Positions 33,142-43,339 of a stretch of DNA of 64,000 nucleotides are shown here, in pieces. Within the stretch, counting starts at the first letter, position 1. Every line of letters begins with the position of its first letter. Source of the stretch: Prorocentrum cordatum (Eukaryota; Sar; Dinophyceae; Prorocentrales; Prorocentraceae); the NCBI GenBank assembly GCA_963575745.1, contig CAUYUJ010014323.1, positions 203,393-267,392 on the forward strand, in the 5' to 3' direction. The position numbers and the translations under genes are program-made. Below the pieces are notes generated by a model. That model was not told the DNA's origin. It was given only the letters and a program-made list of their open reading frames with translations, and ran no database searches.

Positions 33142-33206
33142 GTAGCCGTGGGAGACGGACGGGAACGCCGCCTTGTTGTCGAACAGTAAAAAGTCCCACC
33201 CGATTA

Positions 33207-33932
33207 TTACTCAACGGCTGTGCGCAAGATTGCTTCCTCCATACCTAACACGTTGGCAAGAAGAGACCGCCCAGGCAAGAAACTTCGCTGGCCCTCCGAA
33301 GCCCATTCCGCGAAGATGGGCTCCAACCTCAAGCGCAAGGCATTCGCGAGGACGCGGTTGTCACAATTGACGATGCTCAGGAGGCGCGCGTCGCCAGCGG
33401 CGAAGTAGTCGAGACCTGCGTCAGTTTGACCTGTTGGGGCCTTGGGTAGCGGCGCGAGAAGGCCCAGGTTGAACTCGCGACCGTCTGCGGCGCCCGCAGC
33501 GCAGTAGTCCCGCAGGAGCCCCGGGCCAGCCTCCGAAGCGAGGTTTTCGGAAACATCGGCAAAGAGGTGGATCGCCGGAGGTTCTAGCTGCCTCCAAGCT
33601 GCATATGGGATGCCATCTGGGCCAGGCGCAGACTTGGCAGATAATCTGATGGCTCGGGCGACGTCTCGCCGCCTGACGCGCCAGCGGGCGTCGCGCGGAG
33701 GTGGCAACCCAGAGCCCTCGGGGAACTCTTCCTGCATCCGCGTGGCCAGTAGACGAGAATCGCGCGGACGCGCTGCAAAGACATCCTCCCAATGCTCCGG
33801 GATAGCCGCGGCCATCTCCACAGGGTCCGCGACTGCGACGCCGTCTGAGCGTTGCGCGGCTGCCAGTCCAGCGGATCGCCCAACAAAGACCAATTCGAGC
33901 TGCCCGTGTACTTGCCCTCGCCGCTGGCGCAA
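33207..33932 (-). pseudogene. RT fingers domain of the second LINE
   Basis: A 241-codon piece with a pre-RT linker (IPEHWEDVFAARP), then SAPGPDGIPYAAWRQL and RLLSIVNCDNRVLANALR, conserved RT fingers motifs. A 1-nt shift at the 3' end separates it from palm motif A. Confidence 0.75.
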
Positions 33933-34000
33933 CTCGGCCTCGGTGGGGTCGCGTTGGCGAGACTACGCGCCCTGCAGACCATCCAGAGCTCGCCCCCGGG

Positions 34001-35206
34001 CTAACTCGAGAGCATGCCGTCGACGCGGGGCTGGCCCAGTACCCGCGTGGAGAACGCTGGACAAGGGGTCGTCCACGACATTCGCCAAGTGCGGATTCGC
34101 AACAATGCATCGACGGCGCGAGCTTCGACTCTACCGGCCTCAGCTGCACAGATAAAACGCATAGCGCAGCCAACTTCGTCGTCCAATGATTCGACTGACA
34201 AGGTCTCCCCGGCGCGGCCGCGGCCCGGAAACAGAAACCCCCCGAATAGAAGCCTTGAGCAATGCGAGCCGTCGCAAAGGCGAGCCGTCGCAGAGGCGAC
34301 GCAGCATTTGCGTCCTGGGCCAACCGGTCGCGGGTGGAAGTGGATGGAGACTCTCGCGGGCCAATCCTCGTGCAATACCGTTTCTCGCAGCATCGGCCTC
34401 CAGGGCGGTGACTTGCGACGCGGCGTGCGGCGCGGGAAACCCAGCGCCCGGTGAGCGGAAAGATGAAGGGCCCATTCCAATGCCGCGCACGCGATGCATC
34501 GGCCCAGTCGGTCGCTGACCGGCGCATTGGCGTAGACCTGGTCGAGGCGCGAACGGGCCTGAGGGGAGTCATGGGTCGCCCCTTCCTGGTGCAATTCGTA
34601 TAAAGTGTGGGGCGATGCAACCAATTCGCTCCACTGCTTCTCCTCGGGCCCGTCGGCGCGACCAAAGAAAGCGCCGGACGTCTTGCCCCGCCGATCGCGG
34701 TCTTCCGTCGCCCAATTAAAATCGCCGGCGACTACGGTCAAGACCTCTTCGGAAGAAGAGCACCGGTCAGCAAGAAGTTGTCGCATACGTGCACGTTGCT
34801 GCTCGGCTGCGTCGCTGGCGCTTCGAAGACCGGCAGCGCCTCGAGAAGCAACATCACCACGAACGCCTGTTGCGCAGTAGCGCGCTGCGAGGCCCAACGC
34901 ACCGGACTCACCAATATAATGCAGCACATCGGCCAGGCATGACCTCCCCGCATACCGCGGCGGAACAGACTGGAAGCGTTTTGGAAAAGACCCTCGATTC
35001 AGAATGCCGACGCCGCCACGTCTCGAAGTGCCCGGGGCCAGAATCACTGCGCCCCCGAAGGAAGATCCAAAGCCAGCGCGGCGCCCTTGGTGCTGCGAGT
35101 CTCTGCGAAGAAAACGAAATCCCGATTGTCCAACAACTTCAACGAATCCATAAATTTCCAATGGCGGCGGGGCGCAGACCGTGCAAACAGAGCCTGCGCA
35201 GTCCAC
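34001..35206 (-). pseudogene. AP-type endonuclease domain of the second LINE
   Basis: Contains GDFNWATED (metal-binding Asp/Asn region), SRLDQVYAN and LSAHRALG (the S-x-H active-site motif) in the order of exonuclease-endonuclease-phosphatase domains. Its first residues (QETH-equivalent FAETRSTKG) are in the overlapping frame 35044-35409. Confidence 0.75.
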
Positions 35207-35487
35207 GCTGCGCCAACATAATCCCCTCGATAGGGCGCAAGCGTTGGCGGAGGCGCCGACGATGCGTTCATCTCAGGACCCGCGTTGGGAGAGCATCTGG
35301 GGGGCGGCGCAGCCCTCGCGCGCTTCGCGCGCGGTCCCGGAGCAGAGGGCGTCAGCGTCGGTGCCCAAGTCGCTGACGGGCCCCCGCTCGTCCGGATACG
35401 CCAGAGCACGCCGCCGACTCCAGGGAGAAGGAGAGGAGGGGGCGGAGGAGCAAGAGGAAAAACAGCATGACGAAATCGTCGGACAAG

Positions 35488-36310
35488 CTAATACAAATTC
35501 ACGGCGAAATACTTGCAGCCGGGGTCCGCGATGACCTCAATTATGGCAGGGGGGCGTCCTAGGCGGAGCTCCCCGATCCGACCCCGCACCCCGGTTCCCC
35601 ACGGTGTAGCCGCGTCGAGCGCGTCGTTGCTCACCTCGATCGCAATCAAGTCCGCCCCGACATTGATAGCCCAGCCGCGAAGCTCCTTGGCCACTTGCTC
35701 CGCCTATGCCATCGTGGCCAGGTGGGGCCGCGTGCGTCCAGAGACCGTCTCCGGGGACACGTCGCCAACAGGGCGCCAAGAGCCCAGCTTGCCGGTGCTG
35801 CCGTCGACCACCTCGTTCAAAGTAATCCCGGGCCGCTCCTCCAGCACGTCGAAGAGCTCGCGATGAACTCGGCGAGCGTTGTGGCCGAGAGGTCCACGGA
35901 GGTCCACGATAGCGCCAGCCAGAACTGGTTCTGGAGTTGCCGCGGCTTCGCCCGCCAAGCGGCCAATCGCCGCGCGCCGCTGTCTGCGAGCGAAAGCGTA
36001 GCCCGGGGGCGCCTCCAGAGCGGGGCGGGCACCACTTCACCCTGATAACCACCTCATCAGAATCCTCTTGCAAGATGGCGTCCAAACGTTGCTGCAAAGC
36101 CTCGGGAGAGACAGACGTGCGCATCAGCGAGAGATGAGAGTGGACAAATGCAGCTTCTTCGCATAAGTCCCAGGCCCTGCGAGCCGCGCGGGCCGTCGCA
36201 AGTTCCACCATCAACGAAGCGGAGTCACCGCGCAGCGTTGGGGCACCAGGAATGACGCCCTTCGGGAGGCGGGCCTTTCCGAGTGTAGCGATGAACAAAG
36301 TGACATCCAT
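35488..36310 (-). pseudogene. middle ORF of unknown function with in-frame TAG
   Basis: Starts at MDVTLFIATLGKARL (36310) and runs in one frame through SVSPEALQQRLDAILQEDSD to about 36035. It continues in another frame as RRVHRELFDVLEERPG, to a TAG at 35704-35706, and beyond it in phase as AEQVAKELRGWAINVGADLI to 35488. Not recognised. Its position between the ubiquitin-like ORF and the endonuclease, on the same strand, suggests a retroelement accessory ORF or a host gene fragment. Confidence 0.45.
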
Positions 36311-36624
36311 CGCTGTGTATACGCCTAGCAAAAAAAAGCCTGCAAGCGAAGGCGTGGAGAACGCGAGTCGGATCCTAAGCCGCGCGACGCGGGCCCCCAG
36401 CGGAGACCCACATATTGACCGACGGCAGTCGAGGAGTGCTCCGCTGCCGGCAGTAAGTCCACAAGAAAATCCAAGCACACCGAACGCCGTTGGGCAACAC
36501 TAAAGAACGGCTCGCTGACTGACAATATCTTCGGAAGACCGCGCGGACCGCGAGAAGCAATTCTTGCAACCACAAGCCCTTTCCAAACCAATCTAGGGTT
36601 CCTGGCCCCTGGTTTTACTAGCTG

Positions 36625-38662
36625 CTAAGGCTGCGCCACGTAGGTGAGGGCCTGCACCAAGTGGACAAACTTGTCTCCCATGAGCGAGTGGTAGACCAAA
36701 TCCCGCACGGCATCCACTGTCGTGCATCCAGGGTACTTAGATGACAATGTCAGCCACCAGTCGAAGAGCGCAGGCATTCTGCACCGACGTGGAATGGCGC
36801 ATGTATGACGACAACAGCCTGCCAGGCTCCACACGGTGTTGGGGTGCCCAAAGTGCGAGACCCCGCCCTGCACGCTGTGAATAAACATCCTCGCCCTTCA
36901 ACGCTTTTGCAAAGATATCTCGCGCTGCAGCAGCTGGAAGAACAGATGTCGCACTGCGCTGCGTTGGCAAAACTAACGAAAACTGTGTACCCACTACTTC
37001 GCCTGGACATTCCAGCAAAGCCAGGGGCAAGTCAGGCGCCTCTGGCCCCAGCGCCCTCCATCGATCCAATGTTTCAGCAGCTTCCATGCGGCGTCCGCGC
37101 CCGAGTGCAGGTCGCTGAGCGTGGCACTCGCGATGAGCAGCCTCCAGGCGAGTTAATGCCTCTCCAGCTGCATCGGTGTCCTCTTGGGTTCACTCAGGAC
37201 CTTCAGCCATCGACAACAGGAAGGATGCTTCCGACCGCCAGAATTCCAAATCCTGCGGCGAAGGGGCTGGGCCCCCCGCAAGAAACAGCCCAAGCCTCAT
37301 CCGCGGGTCCGGCGAGCTCGGCCGAAAGGCCGAACAGTGAAGAATAGCGCACAAATATTCCCGCGACGATATAGCAGCTCGAGGGACTGCAACGAGGGCC
37401 TCCGCTCGGACAGCCGCGGCTGCCTGAGGATGTAGCGGATGCCGCAGAATCACGGACTCAAGAAAGTCGCCCCGCACGTCCAACGACGCGCCTGCTGATG
37501 GCAACAACTGCCGTTGCTGCTGCATTGGAGGGGCGGGCTGTGGACTTCCAGTAGCTCCAGGTGCCAGCGGCCCCTGCCCAACAGCTTCTATGTGCAGCCC
37601 TGGTGGAGGAATGGGAAGGTTCGGGGCCGCTGGAGGCTGCTGCGGAGTGCGCATGAGGGTCTGCTCCGCCTGCGCAGCCGGCGGCAGCGCCGCCGCCGAC
37701 AGCGCAATCGGCGCCAACTGTGGTAGATCACCTGGGCTGCGCAAGACTGCGCCTCCCAATGCGGGCACGGCTTCTGACGTAGATGAGGCGGCCGTTGCCT
37801 GCGCGAGCCCCGCGTGCCCCTGCTCCTCTCCCACGTCGCCGTCGCCATGCGGCTGCTGAGCGCCCATGCAGCCATGGAGGCGGAGCGACGAATAGAGTAC
37901 GGAGTGGTTCTGGATGGTGAAGTCGAGCAAGGTGTCGACGTCCTCCAGTTGCCTCCCAGCGCATAGGAGTCCTTGCTGGCCCGGAGGGATGCCCTCGCTG
38001 TCTTGGATCCTCTCCAGCTTGTCGATAGTGCCACTGGCCGCCATATCATGCGTAATTGTCTTGCCGCGAAAGGTTTTGACGAATACCTGTATCTCGTTGA
38101 GGGGGTCCTCGTAGCTGAAGTCGGCATGGTCGTCGTAGCAGAAATGGTTGTGACCTGCGGTGTCGGCGCGGTCGTCGTAGCTGATGCGGTCGTCGTAACC
38201 GTCGTGGTCGTCGTAGTCGACGTGGTCGTCAAAGTCGGCGAGATCGTCGCAGCCGACGTGGTCATCGTAGTCGACGTGGTCGTCGTATCCGAAGTGGTCG
38301 TCGCAGTCGACGTGGTCGCCACGGCCGGTGTGGTCGTCGTAACCGACGTGGTCGACGCCGTCGACGTGGTTGTCGTAGTCGTCGACGTGGCCGTCGTAGC
38401 CGTCGTGGCCTCTAGCGCTGTCGACGGTGAGGTACGGCTTCTGGGCATCGCGAGCGTCGTCTGAGGGGCCAGCGCTGCTGGTGTCCGCGCTGGTGTCGGG
38501 CACTGTGCCAAACTCGTCGGAGATGCAAGCGTCGTGGCCGTCGCACCGCTGGTCCGGCCTGTCCAAGTCGAGGCGCAGGATGGCGCGCGGCAGGGCGCCG
38601 CCCTCGAAGTTGGGCATCGCACCCAGCACCGCGGAGGCCACCAGCTCCAACGAAGACCCCAA
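36625..38662 (-). CDS. ubiquitin-like-domain ORF with Asp/His/Tyr repeats, interrupted
   Basis: A 490-codon ORF (37190-38662) that continues in phase past one TGA to about 36790, then after a frameshift to a stop at 36625. Residues 84-180 are a low-complexity acid/His repeat (YDDHVDYDDHVGCDD type). Residues 191-265 (nt 37868-38092) clearly resemble ubiquitin: IQVFVKTFRGKTIT, IQDSEGIPPGQQGLLCAG and RQLEDVDTLLDFTIQ. One residue is missing in the helix and the end is LRLHGCMG, not the cleavable LRLRGG. Then come a Pro/Gln-rich linker, an Ala-rich segment with MRLGLFLAGGPAPSPQDLEF, a helical EALTRLEAAHREC region after the TGA, and a C-terminus ending VQALTYVAQP. The domain cannot be released as free ubiquitin, so it is probably a built-in adaptor. 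The whole protein is not recognised. The neighbouring LINE suggests it could be that element's ORF1. Confidence 0.6.
37190..37192 (-). other. in-frame TGA inside the ubiquitin-like ORF
   Basis: The frame is open for 490 codons before and about 150 after this stop, and the sequence after it (TQEDTDAAGEALTRLEAAH) looks like protein. The next base is A. Confidence 0.6.
37868..38092 (-). other. ubiquitin-like domain
   Basis: About 75 codons. Ubiquitin Ile44-patch surroundings are partly kept (LLCAGRQLED for LIFAGKQLED) and Lys6 and Lys11 equivalents are present (KTFRGKTIT). The Lys48 equivalent is Arg and the C-terminal diglycine is lost. Confidence 0.85.
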
Positions 38663-38870
38663 AGTCCTGGCATGTCCTGCAAGCTCCCTGACTGGGCGGT
38701 TGAAGAAAGAGCGGGGCGTGGGCGTCGAGGTACCATGGTGGGGGGCTACGGGTGGACGAGAGAACCGGAGTTGCGGCGGGTGGGAGGGAACGGAGAAAGG
38801 GGGCGCCCCATCGGCCCCAGCCCCCGCCGCTGGTTCCGCGCACCCCTCGGGATTCTAGCCATCTCCCCAA

Positions 38871-39166
38871 GGCCCCCGGGCTGGGAAATCGGGAATGGTC
38901 CCCCTCGGAACCCTGTCCATCAAGTCGCTGTCCGCCAGTGGGGCCGCGCCGCTACCTCTCCCCTCCGGCTCGGGGTTCTGCCGCCGCTCGGCGGAGACGG
39001 CCAGGCCAGCCGACGCAGGGGCCCCGCCAAGGAAGGCGACGGCCGCGCCGGCCATCGCTGCAGGCCGGGGAGGCGCCATCCGGCGTGGGCCTTGAGCCCA
39101 CGCTGGTATGCACATTATATATATATATATATGCACACCTATCCTCATATATAGGTTTATACACAT

Positions 39167-39204
<38 letters not shown>

Positions 39205-39357
39205 ACACAAGTATGTGCATATATACACATAATTACATATACATATACAACATCTGAATATGTGAGCGTGCATCATGGTGCGAGCGCGTAGGTTCTAGCC
39301 ATCGGTCACTGCGCCCTGAGGAACGAGTTGGAGTGTTCTCAGGTCCCTGGTCGAATA
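38871..39357. repeat. intergenic with TA microsatellite
   Basis: (TA)n at 39115-39131 and 39170-39200 with related ATAT/ACAT words to 39250. No gene seen. Its right edge is the LTR at 39358. Confidence 0.8.
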
Positions 39358-39503
39358 TGTTGTCCTGTCGGTGCATGCGCGATCCTGTAAACTCTTGGAG
39401 CCTGCGCGGCATCGGAGAAGAACTGACATCACACTGCATGCTAGAGTTCCAGAATAACTGGTGAGACAAGGAGGACTCTGGAATGCAAAGCAGAATCTCT
39501 ACA
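39358..39503 (-). repeat. 3' LTR
   Basis: Plus strand starts TGTTGTCCTGTCGG and ends ATCTCTACA. It aligns without gaps to 42260-42405, sharing the long core CCTGCGCGGCATCGGAGAAG. Confidence 0.9.
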
Positions 39504-40017
39504 CCCCCTCGCAGGAGACTCCATTCTCACGAAAAACAAAAACATTTCGCCCAAGCCAACCAGACTCATGGCTCATCTGGCGTTGCCGAATATGCCCTGT
39601 GCTGCGGTCAGCTGTCGCCGGGGATGCGCCCAGGCCTCGGTCGGCCTCGTCGCAGACGTTCTCTCTGTCCTTGGTCGCGTTGAAGGCCCGGTCGAAGAAG
39701 ATCAGCCCCTCCCTGACGCTGTTGCCGTAGATCGGCTGCTTGACGCGCGGGCCCTCGGGGCCCAAGCCGACTGCGCGCGCGGGGCGCCGCTTCTTGACCG
39801 CCGCGTGGCCAGAAGCTTCGTGCTGCTCCTTCTCGATCTCCGTCGGGGTGTCGGGCGCCTCGACGGCCCTCTCCCCCGCCGCTGGCCGGCCGTCGACCTG
39901 CTGCTGATATCGCCCCGCAACCGCCTTCTGGAAGTCGAGGTCCTGCTTGTGATTGAGCTCCGCGCGCTCAAGCCGACCCCGCAGCTGCTCCGTCGCGCCG
40001 TCGATGGCCGCGCCCAT
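39499..40017 (-). pseudogene. internal fragment near the pre-integrase region of the LTR element
   Basis: A 172-codon frame with a coiled-coil-like start (EQLRGRLERAELNHKQDLD) and TPTEIEKEQHEASGHAAVKK, resembling the His-containing segment before integrase in dinoflagellate copia elements. What follows (GLIFFDRAFNATKDREN) has no integrase D,D-35-E residues. Its stop lies in the first bases of the 3' LTR. Confidence 0.45.
39504..39512 (-). promoter_or_regulatory. polypurine tract
   Basis: On the minus strand GCGAGGGGG lies immediately before the 3' LTR, where plus-strand DNA synthesis would be primed. Confidence 0.75.
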
Positions 40018-40261
40018 CTCCTACGGGCGAGCTCGAAGCAAGTCGACTCGAGAGCCTGGCCCCAGCTCAGCTCCTGCTGGCCACAAACGCCTCCACAGGC
40101 TCGGCTGCTGGCGGGGGAGCTGCCGCGGGAGCCGCGCCGCCAGACCCAGACGAAGCCCCGCCAGCGCCCTCTGCCATAGGCACAGGCATTGCTGCTTCGT
40201 CTGCCTGGGCGGCCCCCTCGCCTCTCATCTCCGCATCCTCGTTGGTCTCGACGGTGCCGAT

Positions 40262-42101
40262 CTATCCCGAGCGCTTCGCCTTCCTGACCTCGCGCTCGGT
40301 GCCCTCCGCGTCATTGCGCGCGTTCGCGAGCGCGCCGAATGCGTTCTCCCCGCGGACCATCGGGACCTTCGCGCACTTACCGTCGGGCATGTTGCAGCCA
40401 GCATAGCAGCCATCCTTGCGCGAGAAGATTACGTCGAAGCCCGCGTCGTATACCTCCCCGGTGCTGAGCCGGTTGCGCGCGACGGGGCCGATCTGGAAAG
40501 TCGCCCGGCAAGTTGCCGGACCTCCCATGGCGGAGGGAACCGCAGCCTCGCCGTCGAGACAAACCGCCTGCTTCGGCGCGGCGATCAGCTTGGCGGTCGT
40601 CTCCATCACCTCGTTGTTCTTGGCGAAGCTAGGTCTCGCGCGGCGCCCATCGCCCCCGCCGCCCAGCATCAGGAAGTTGTCGACGTCAGGCCCTGCAGTA
40701 GCGGCCTTGCCGCCGCTGATGACAATCACCACCTCGTCGCCAGAATGGTCCAGGAACTCGCTCTCCAGCTGGTCGCCGACGGAGTCGTGGACCTCGGAGT
40801 CCATTTGGCCGCCGACCGAGTCGTGGAAGTCGTAGTCCACCTGGTCGTCGACCGAGTCGTGGAAGTTGTAATCCACCTGGTCGTCGACCGAGTCGTGGAA
40901 GTCGCAGTCCACCTGGTCGTCGACCGAGTCGTGGAAATCGCAGTCCACCTGGTCGTCCACCGAGTCGTGGAAGTCGCAGTCTGCCTCCTCGCCGAAGGCC
41001 CCCAACGACGTGCGCAATCCGCACTCGTCGGAATCGCCGCCCCGCTGGCCTCGACCACAACGTAGACTTTGGCCGCGCCCTGCTCCTCGACGAGGTTGAC
41101 GCCGCCCTTCTTGGCCTCGTGGTCCTTCTTGAACTTGAGGCAGTTAACCTTGCCGTGGCCCTTCTTCTTGTCATAGCGGCAAATCTTATCTCGATCATCG
41201 CCTTTACCTGTTCCAGCCTGGCCTCCTTTGGATGCGCCCTCGGGCTGCCCCTTCGGCCCCCCCTTGGGAGCACCTCCCTTGAGGGCTCATTTCCATTCGG
41301 AAAACACTGATCCTCATAGTGGCCGAGCTTCCTACATATTGCGCAGCGAGGCTTGTCGAATCCGATCGCATCGACCTGGCCGATCGCGTCGACCTGCGCC
41401 AGTGTCGAGCCTGAGATTGCACCGCCGAGCTCTGGAGCCTTCCGAACGAAGGCCTTCGCGTTCTTCTCCATGCAGTGCTCGCGAATCCTAATCCTCGTCA
41501 CCGAGGCGTTCCCCCTGACTTCCTGGCTCGCGCCCTCGAGGACCTTCCTGGTGGCTAGCGGCGCGCGCCCGACGATGGTCGCGCACTTGGGCCTCTCCGA
41601 GATCTTATCGGGGAACGCCAGCTCGCACTGCGTGACAAGACGGTCCCAGTCATGGAGCACCTCCGCGAAGCTTCGCCGGGAGCGGTCGTCGCTCGCCCAC
41701 TACTTCGGCTGGGCGATGGTCGCGAGCAAGCTGTGCTCCGACGCGCCGCCACGAGGGCGATAATCCGAGTAGATCTGCCTAAGAGCCTCGAACCCATTTC
41801 CCCCGCCAGCTAGCTCGGTCATTGTCTGAGCGTCGCCTCGCATCTTCATCGCAGGGAACGTGCCAATCTTATGCGAGAGCTCTCTGGTCTCCGCGTTCGT
41901 GATGCTATCCATCTTGATGGGCCCGTCATTCGCGACCGCTGCGTCGACGAGGTGCCTCCAGCCCATCTCCGTAACTTCAGCCTCTAAGGTGAAGAAGCTC
42001 TCGAACTCATCTGGAGACCCCCTGAACGAGTCGTGCAAACGAATATCCTTCAGCGACCACATCTGATGAATTCCCCCAGACGTCGCCGTCGCCATTGCCA
42101 A
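40262..42101 (-). pseudogene. gag and post-protease region of the LTR element
   Basis: Gag starts MAMATATSGGIHQM (42101), close to the primer-binding site, with a helical body (WRHLVDAAVANDGPIKMD). It is cut by a TAG at 41700-41702 and continues in phase to a zinc knuckle, CAICRKLGHYEDQC (C-x2-C-x4-H-x4-C). A 1-nt shift near 41280 moves it to a Gly/Lys linker and a second knuckle, CRYDKKKGHGKVNC, with Asp in place of the second Cys. Another shift near 41040 leads to five copies of a 12-residue acidic repeat (FHDSVDDQVDCD type) and then TGEVYDAGFDVIFSRKDG, like the segment after protease in copia elements. No D-(S/T)-G protease motif is seen. Not translatable as one protein. Confidence 0.75.
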
Positions 42102-42246
42102 ACACCAAAGCCCGCTGCCTCAGCGAACTCCTGCCGCGAATCAAAGCCCGCGGCCTCGGCGAACTCCCGGCGCGAATCAAGGCCCGCTGCCTCAGCGAAC
42201 CCCAGCTCCTCAAAACCCGCTGCCTCAGCGAACTCGGGGACCTCAC

Positions 42247-42259
42247 GGCTCCGCTACCA
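42247..42259 (-). promoter_or_regulatory. primer-binding site (initiator Met tRNA type)
   Basis: TGGTAGCGGAGCC on the minus strand, directly after the CA end of the 5' LTR. TGGTA(G/T)C is the standard complement of the CCA end of initiator tRNA-Met used by Ty1/copia elements. Confidence 0.85.
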
Positions 42260-42405
42260 TGTTTTCCTGTCGGCGCATGCGCGATCCTGCAGGCGCTCTG
42301 AGCCTGCGCGGCATCGGAGAAGAACAGACATCACACTGCATGCTATACTTCCTGAATAACTGGTGAGATAAGGCAGACACTGGAATGCGTCGTATCATCT
42401 CTACA
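42260..42405 (-). repeat. 5' LTR
   Basis: Plus strand starts TGTTTTCCTGTCGG and ends ATCTCTACA. It should carry the element's promoter on the minus strand, but no TATA-like box stands out. Confidence 0.9.
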
Positions 42406-43330
42406 TAACCCCTCAAGCGTCTGTCCTCAGTCCTGGGGATTCTTTATACGGCGCCTGGACCGGTAGCTCAAATCTCTCGGGCTCGACGCGCGCCCCCCGG
42501 GCCCCGTCGCGTCTCGCCGCGAAACGATCGGGCCCGAGAGGGCCTCGAGACGGACCAAGAGCGCCCCAACATGCCCCCAGGGCGGTCCAAGAGTGCCCCA
42601 AACACCCGAAGGATCGGTCCAAGACGCACATGACGGCGCGAAGGCGGCTGAAGAAGCGCCGAAGGCGCCCCGAGAGAGGCCCAAGAGGCCTCCCAAGGGG
42701 CCCCCAAGAGGCACGCATCGTCACATTCTTACATAAAAAATACTTCCAAAGCATCTACGACTTTTCAGCCTCGTCTTGGAACCCCTTTGGGGGCCTCCTG
42801 GGTTGCCGTGGGGCGATCTTGGGGGTCTCCTGGGTCGCATTAGACGTTGTTAGGACCGCGAAGAAATGGATATGCATGCGTCTCCCGCGAGGAATGCGAC
42901 GATTTGGGTTTCCTGGGGGCCCTCTGGGGGCCTCTTGAGCCGTCTTGAAGGCCTTCGTGGCCATCTAGAAGCCGTCTTGGGCCCTCTTAGAGCGCTCTTG
43001 GGCCATTTCGGAAGTATGTTAGGGCGCCGCGGGCGCGTCTTGGGCCAGCTGTGGGGCCGTTTGGGCCGGTGTGGGAGGCGGCTTCGGCTGTCCCGGAGCT
43101 CTTCCGACAGGTGCCCAAGGGCTGGGGAGTGCCGTCCAAACGGTAGGGGGGGAGGCGGCCATCCCAGTTTTTCCATGAAGGATGCATAACTATAGGTGTA
43201 TGCGTGTATGTCTGTATGTATGAGAATATACATCCATACGTCCATACATACATACATCCATACATACATACACACATACATATCTATGCCTCCGTTCTCG
43301 CAAAGGTCTGCTGCAACTATCGAGGCCGGC
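42406..43330. other. intergenic with GGGCC/CTTGG repeats and CATA microsatellite
   Basis: 42560-43080 holds degenerate repeats of GGCCC(A/T)AGAGG and TCTTGGGCCGTCTTG type, like those at 29400-29880. An ACATACAT tract lies at 43200-43285. No gene seen. Confidence 0.6.
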
Positions 43331-43339
43331 GCAGCCGGC

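Larger units (their letters stand above)
31483..35409 (-). mobile_element. LINE retrotransposon with all EN-RT domains but frameshifted
   Basis: A non-LTR element encoding an AP-type endonuclease and a reverse transcriptase, which nick the target and copy the RNA in place. In minus-strand order: endonuclease start DFVFFAETRSTKG (frame 35044-35409); after a frameshift near 35050, AGDFNWATEDRDR (about 34,700-34,730), RSRLDQVYANAP, and LSAHRALG near 34456; RT fingers SAPGPDGIPYAAW (about 33,620) and QRSFLPGRSLLANVLG; palm motif A FDNKAAFPS (33165-33185); catalytic box CRACADDLG (about 32,897-32,915) in another frame; thumb CCPGWAGIRITYSAK; and a C-terminal CVFGC..H/N..C finger near 31,790-31,850 in an ORF ending at 31483. 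At least five frameshifts separate these, so it is inactive. It ends against a purine tract, where a 3' tail would be. The two ORFs upstream on the same strand may belong to it. Confidence 0.85.
39358..42405 (-). mobile_element. complete small Ty1/copia-type LTR retrotransposon lacking polymerase
   Basis: A 3048-bp element read on the minus strand. Two 146-bp direct repeats with TG..CA ends bound it. The bases next to the 5' LTR form a primer-binding site (TGGTAGCGGAGCC) fitting the 3' end of initiator tRNA-Met. The bases before the 3' LTR are the purine run GCGAGGGGG. The interior encodes a gag-like protein with a zinc knuckle, a copia-like post-protease segment and a fragment resembling the pre-integrase region (TEIEKEQHEASGHAAVK). 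Integrase core, RT and RNase H are missing, so it is a deletion derivative that would need helper proteins. I counted 22 differences between the LTRs over 146 ungapped positions (about 15%), so it is not recent. No matching target duplication was found (gaata against taacc). Confidence 0.88.

Noticed and set aside
37588-38736. 382-codon Thr/Ser-rich minus-strand ORF overlapping the ubiquitin-like ORF
   Set aside because: It is the +1 shadow of the Asp/His repeat; the other frame carries the ubiquitin-like domain.
39353-42410. Target-site duplication of the LTR element
   Set aside because: The flanking pentamers (gaata and taacc) do not match, so none is claimed although the LTRs, primer site and polypurine tract are clear.
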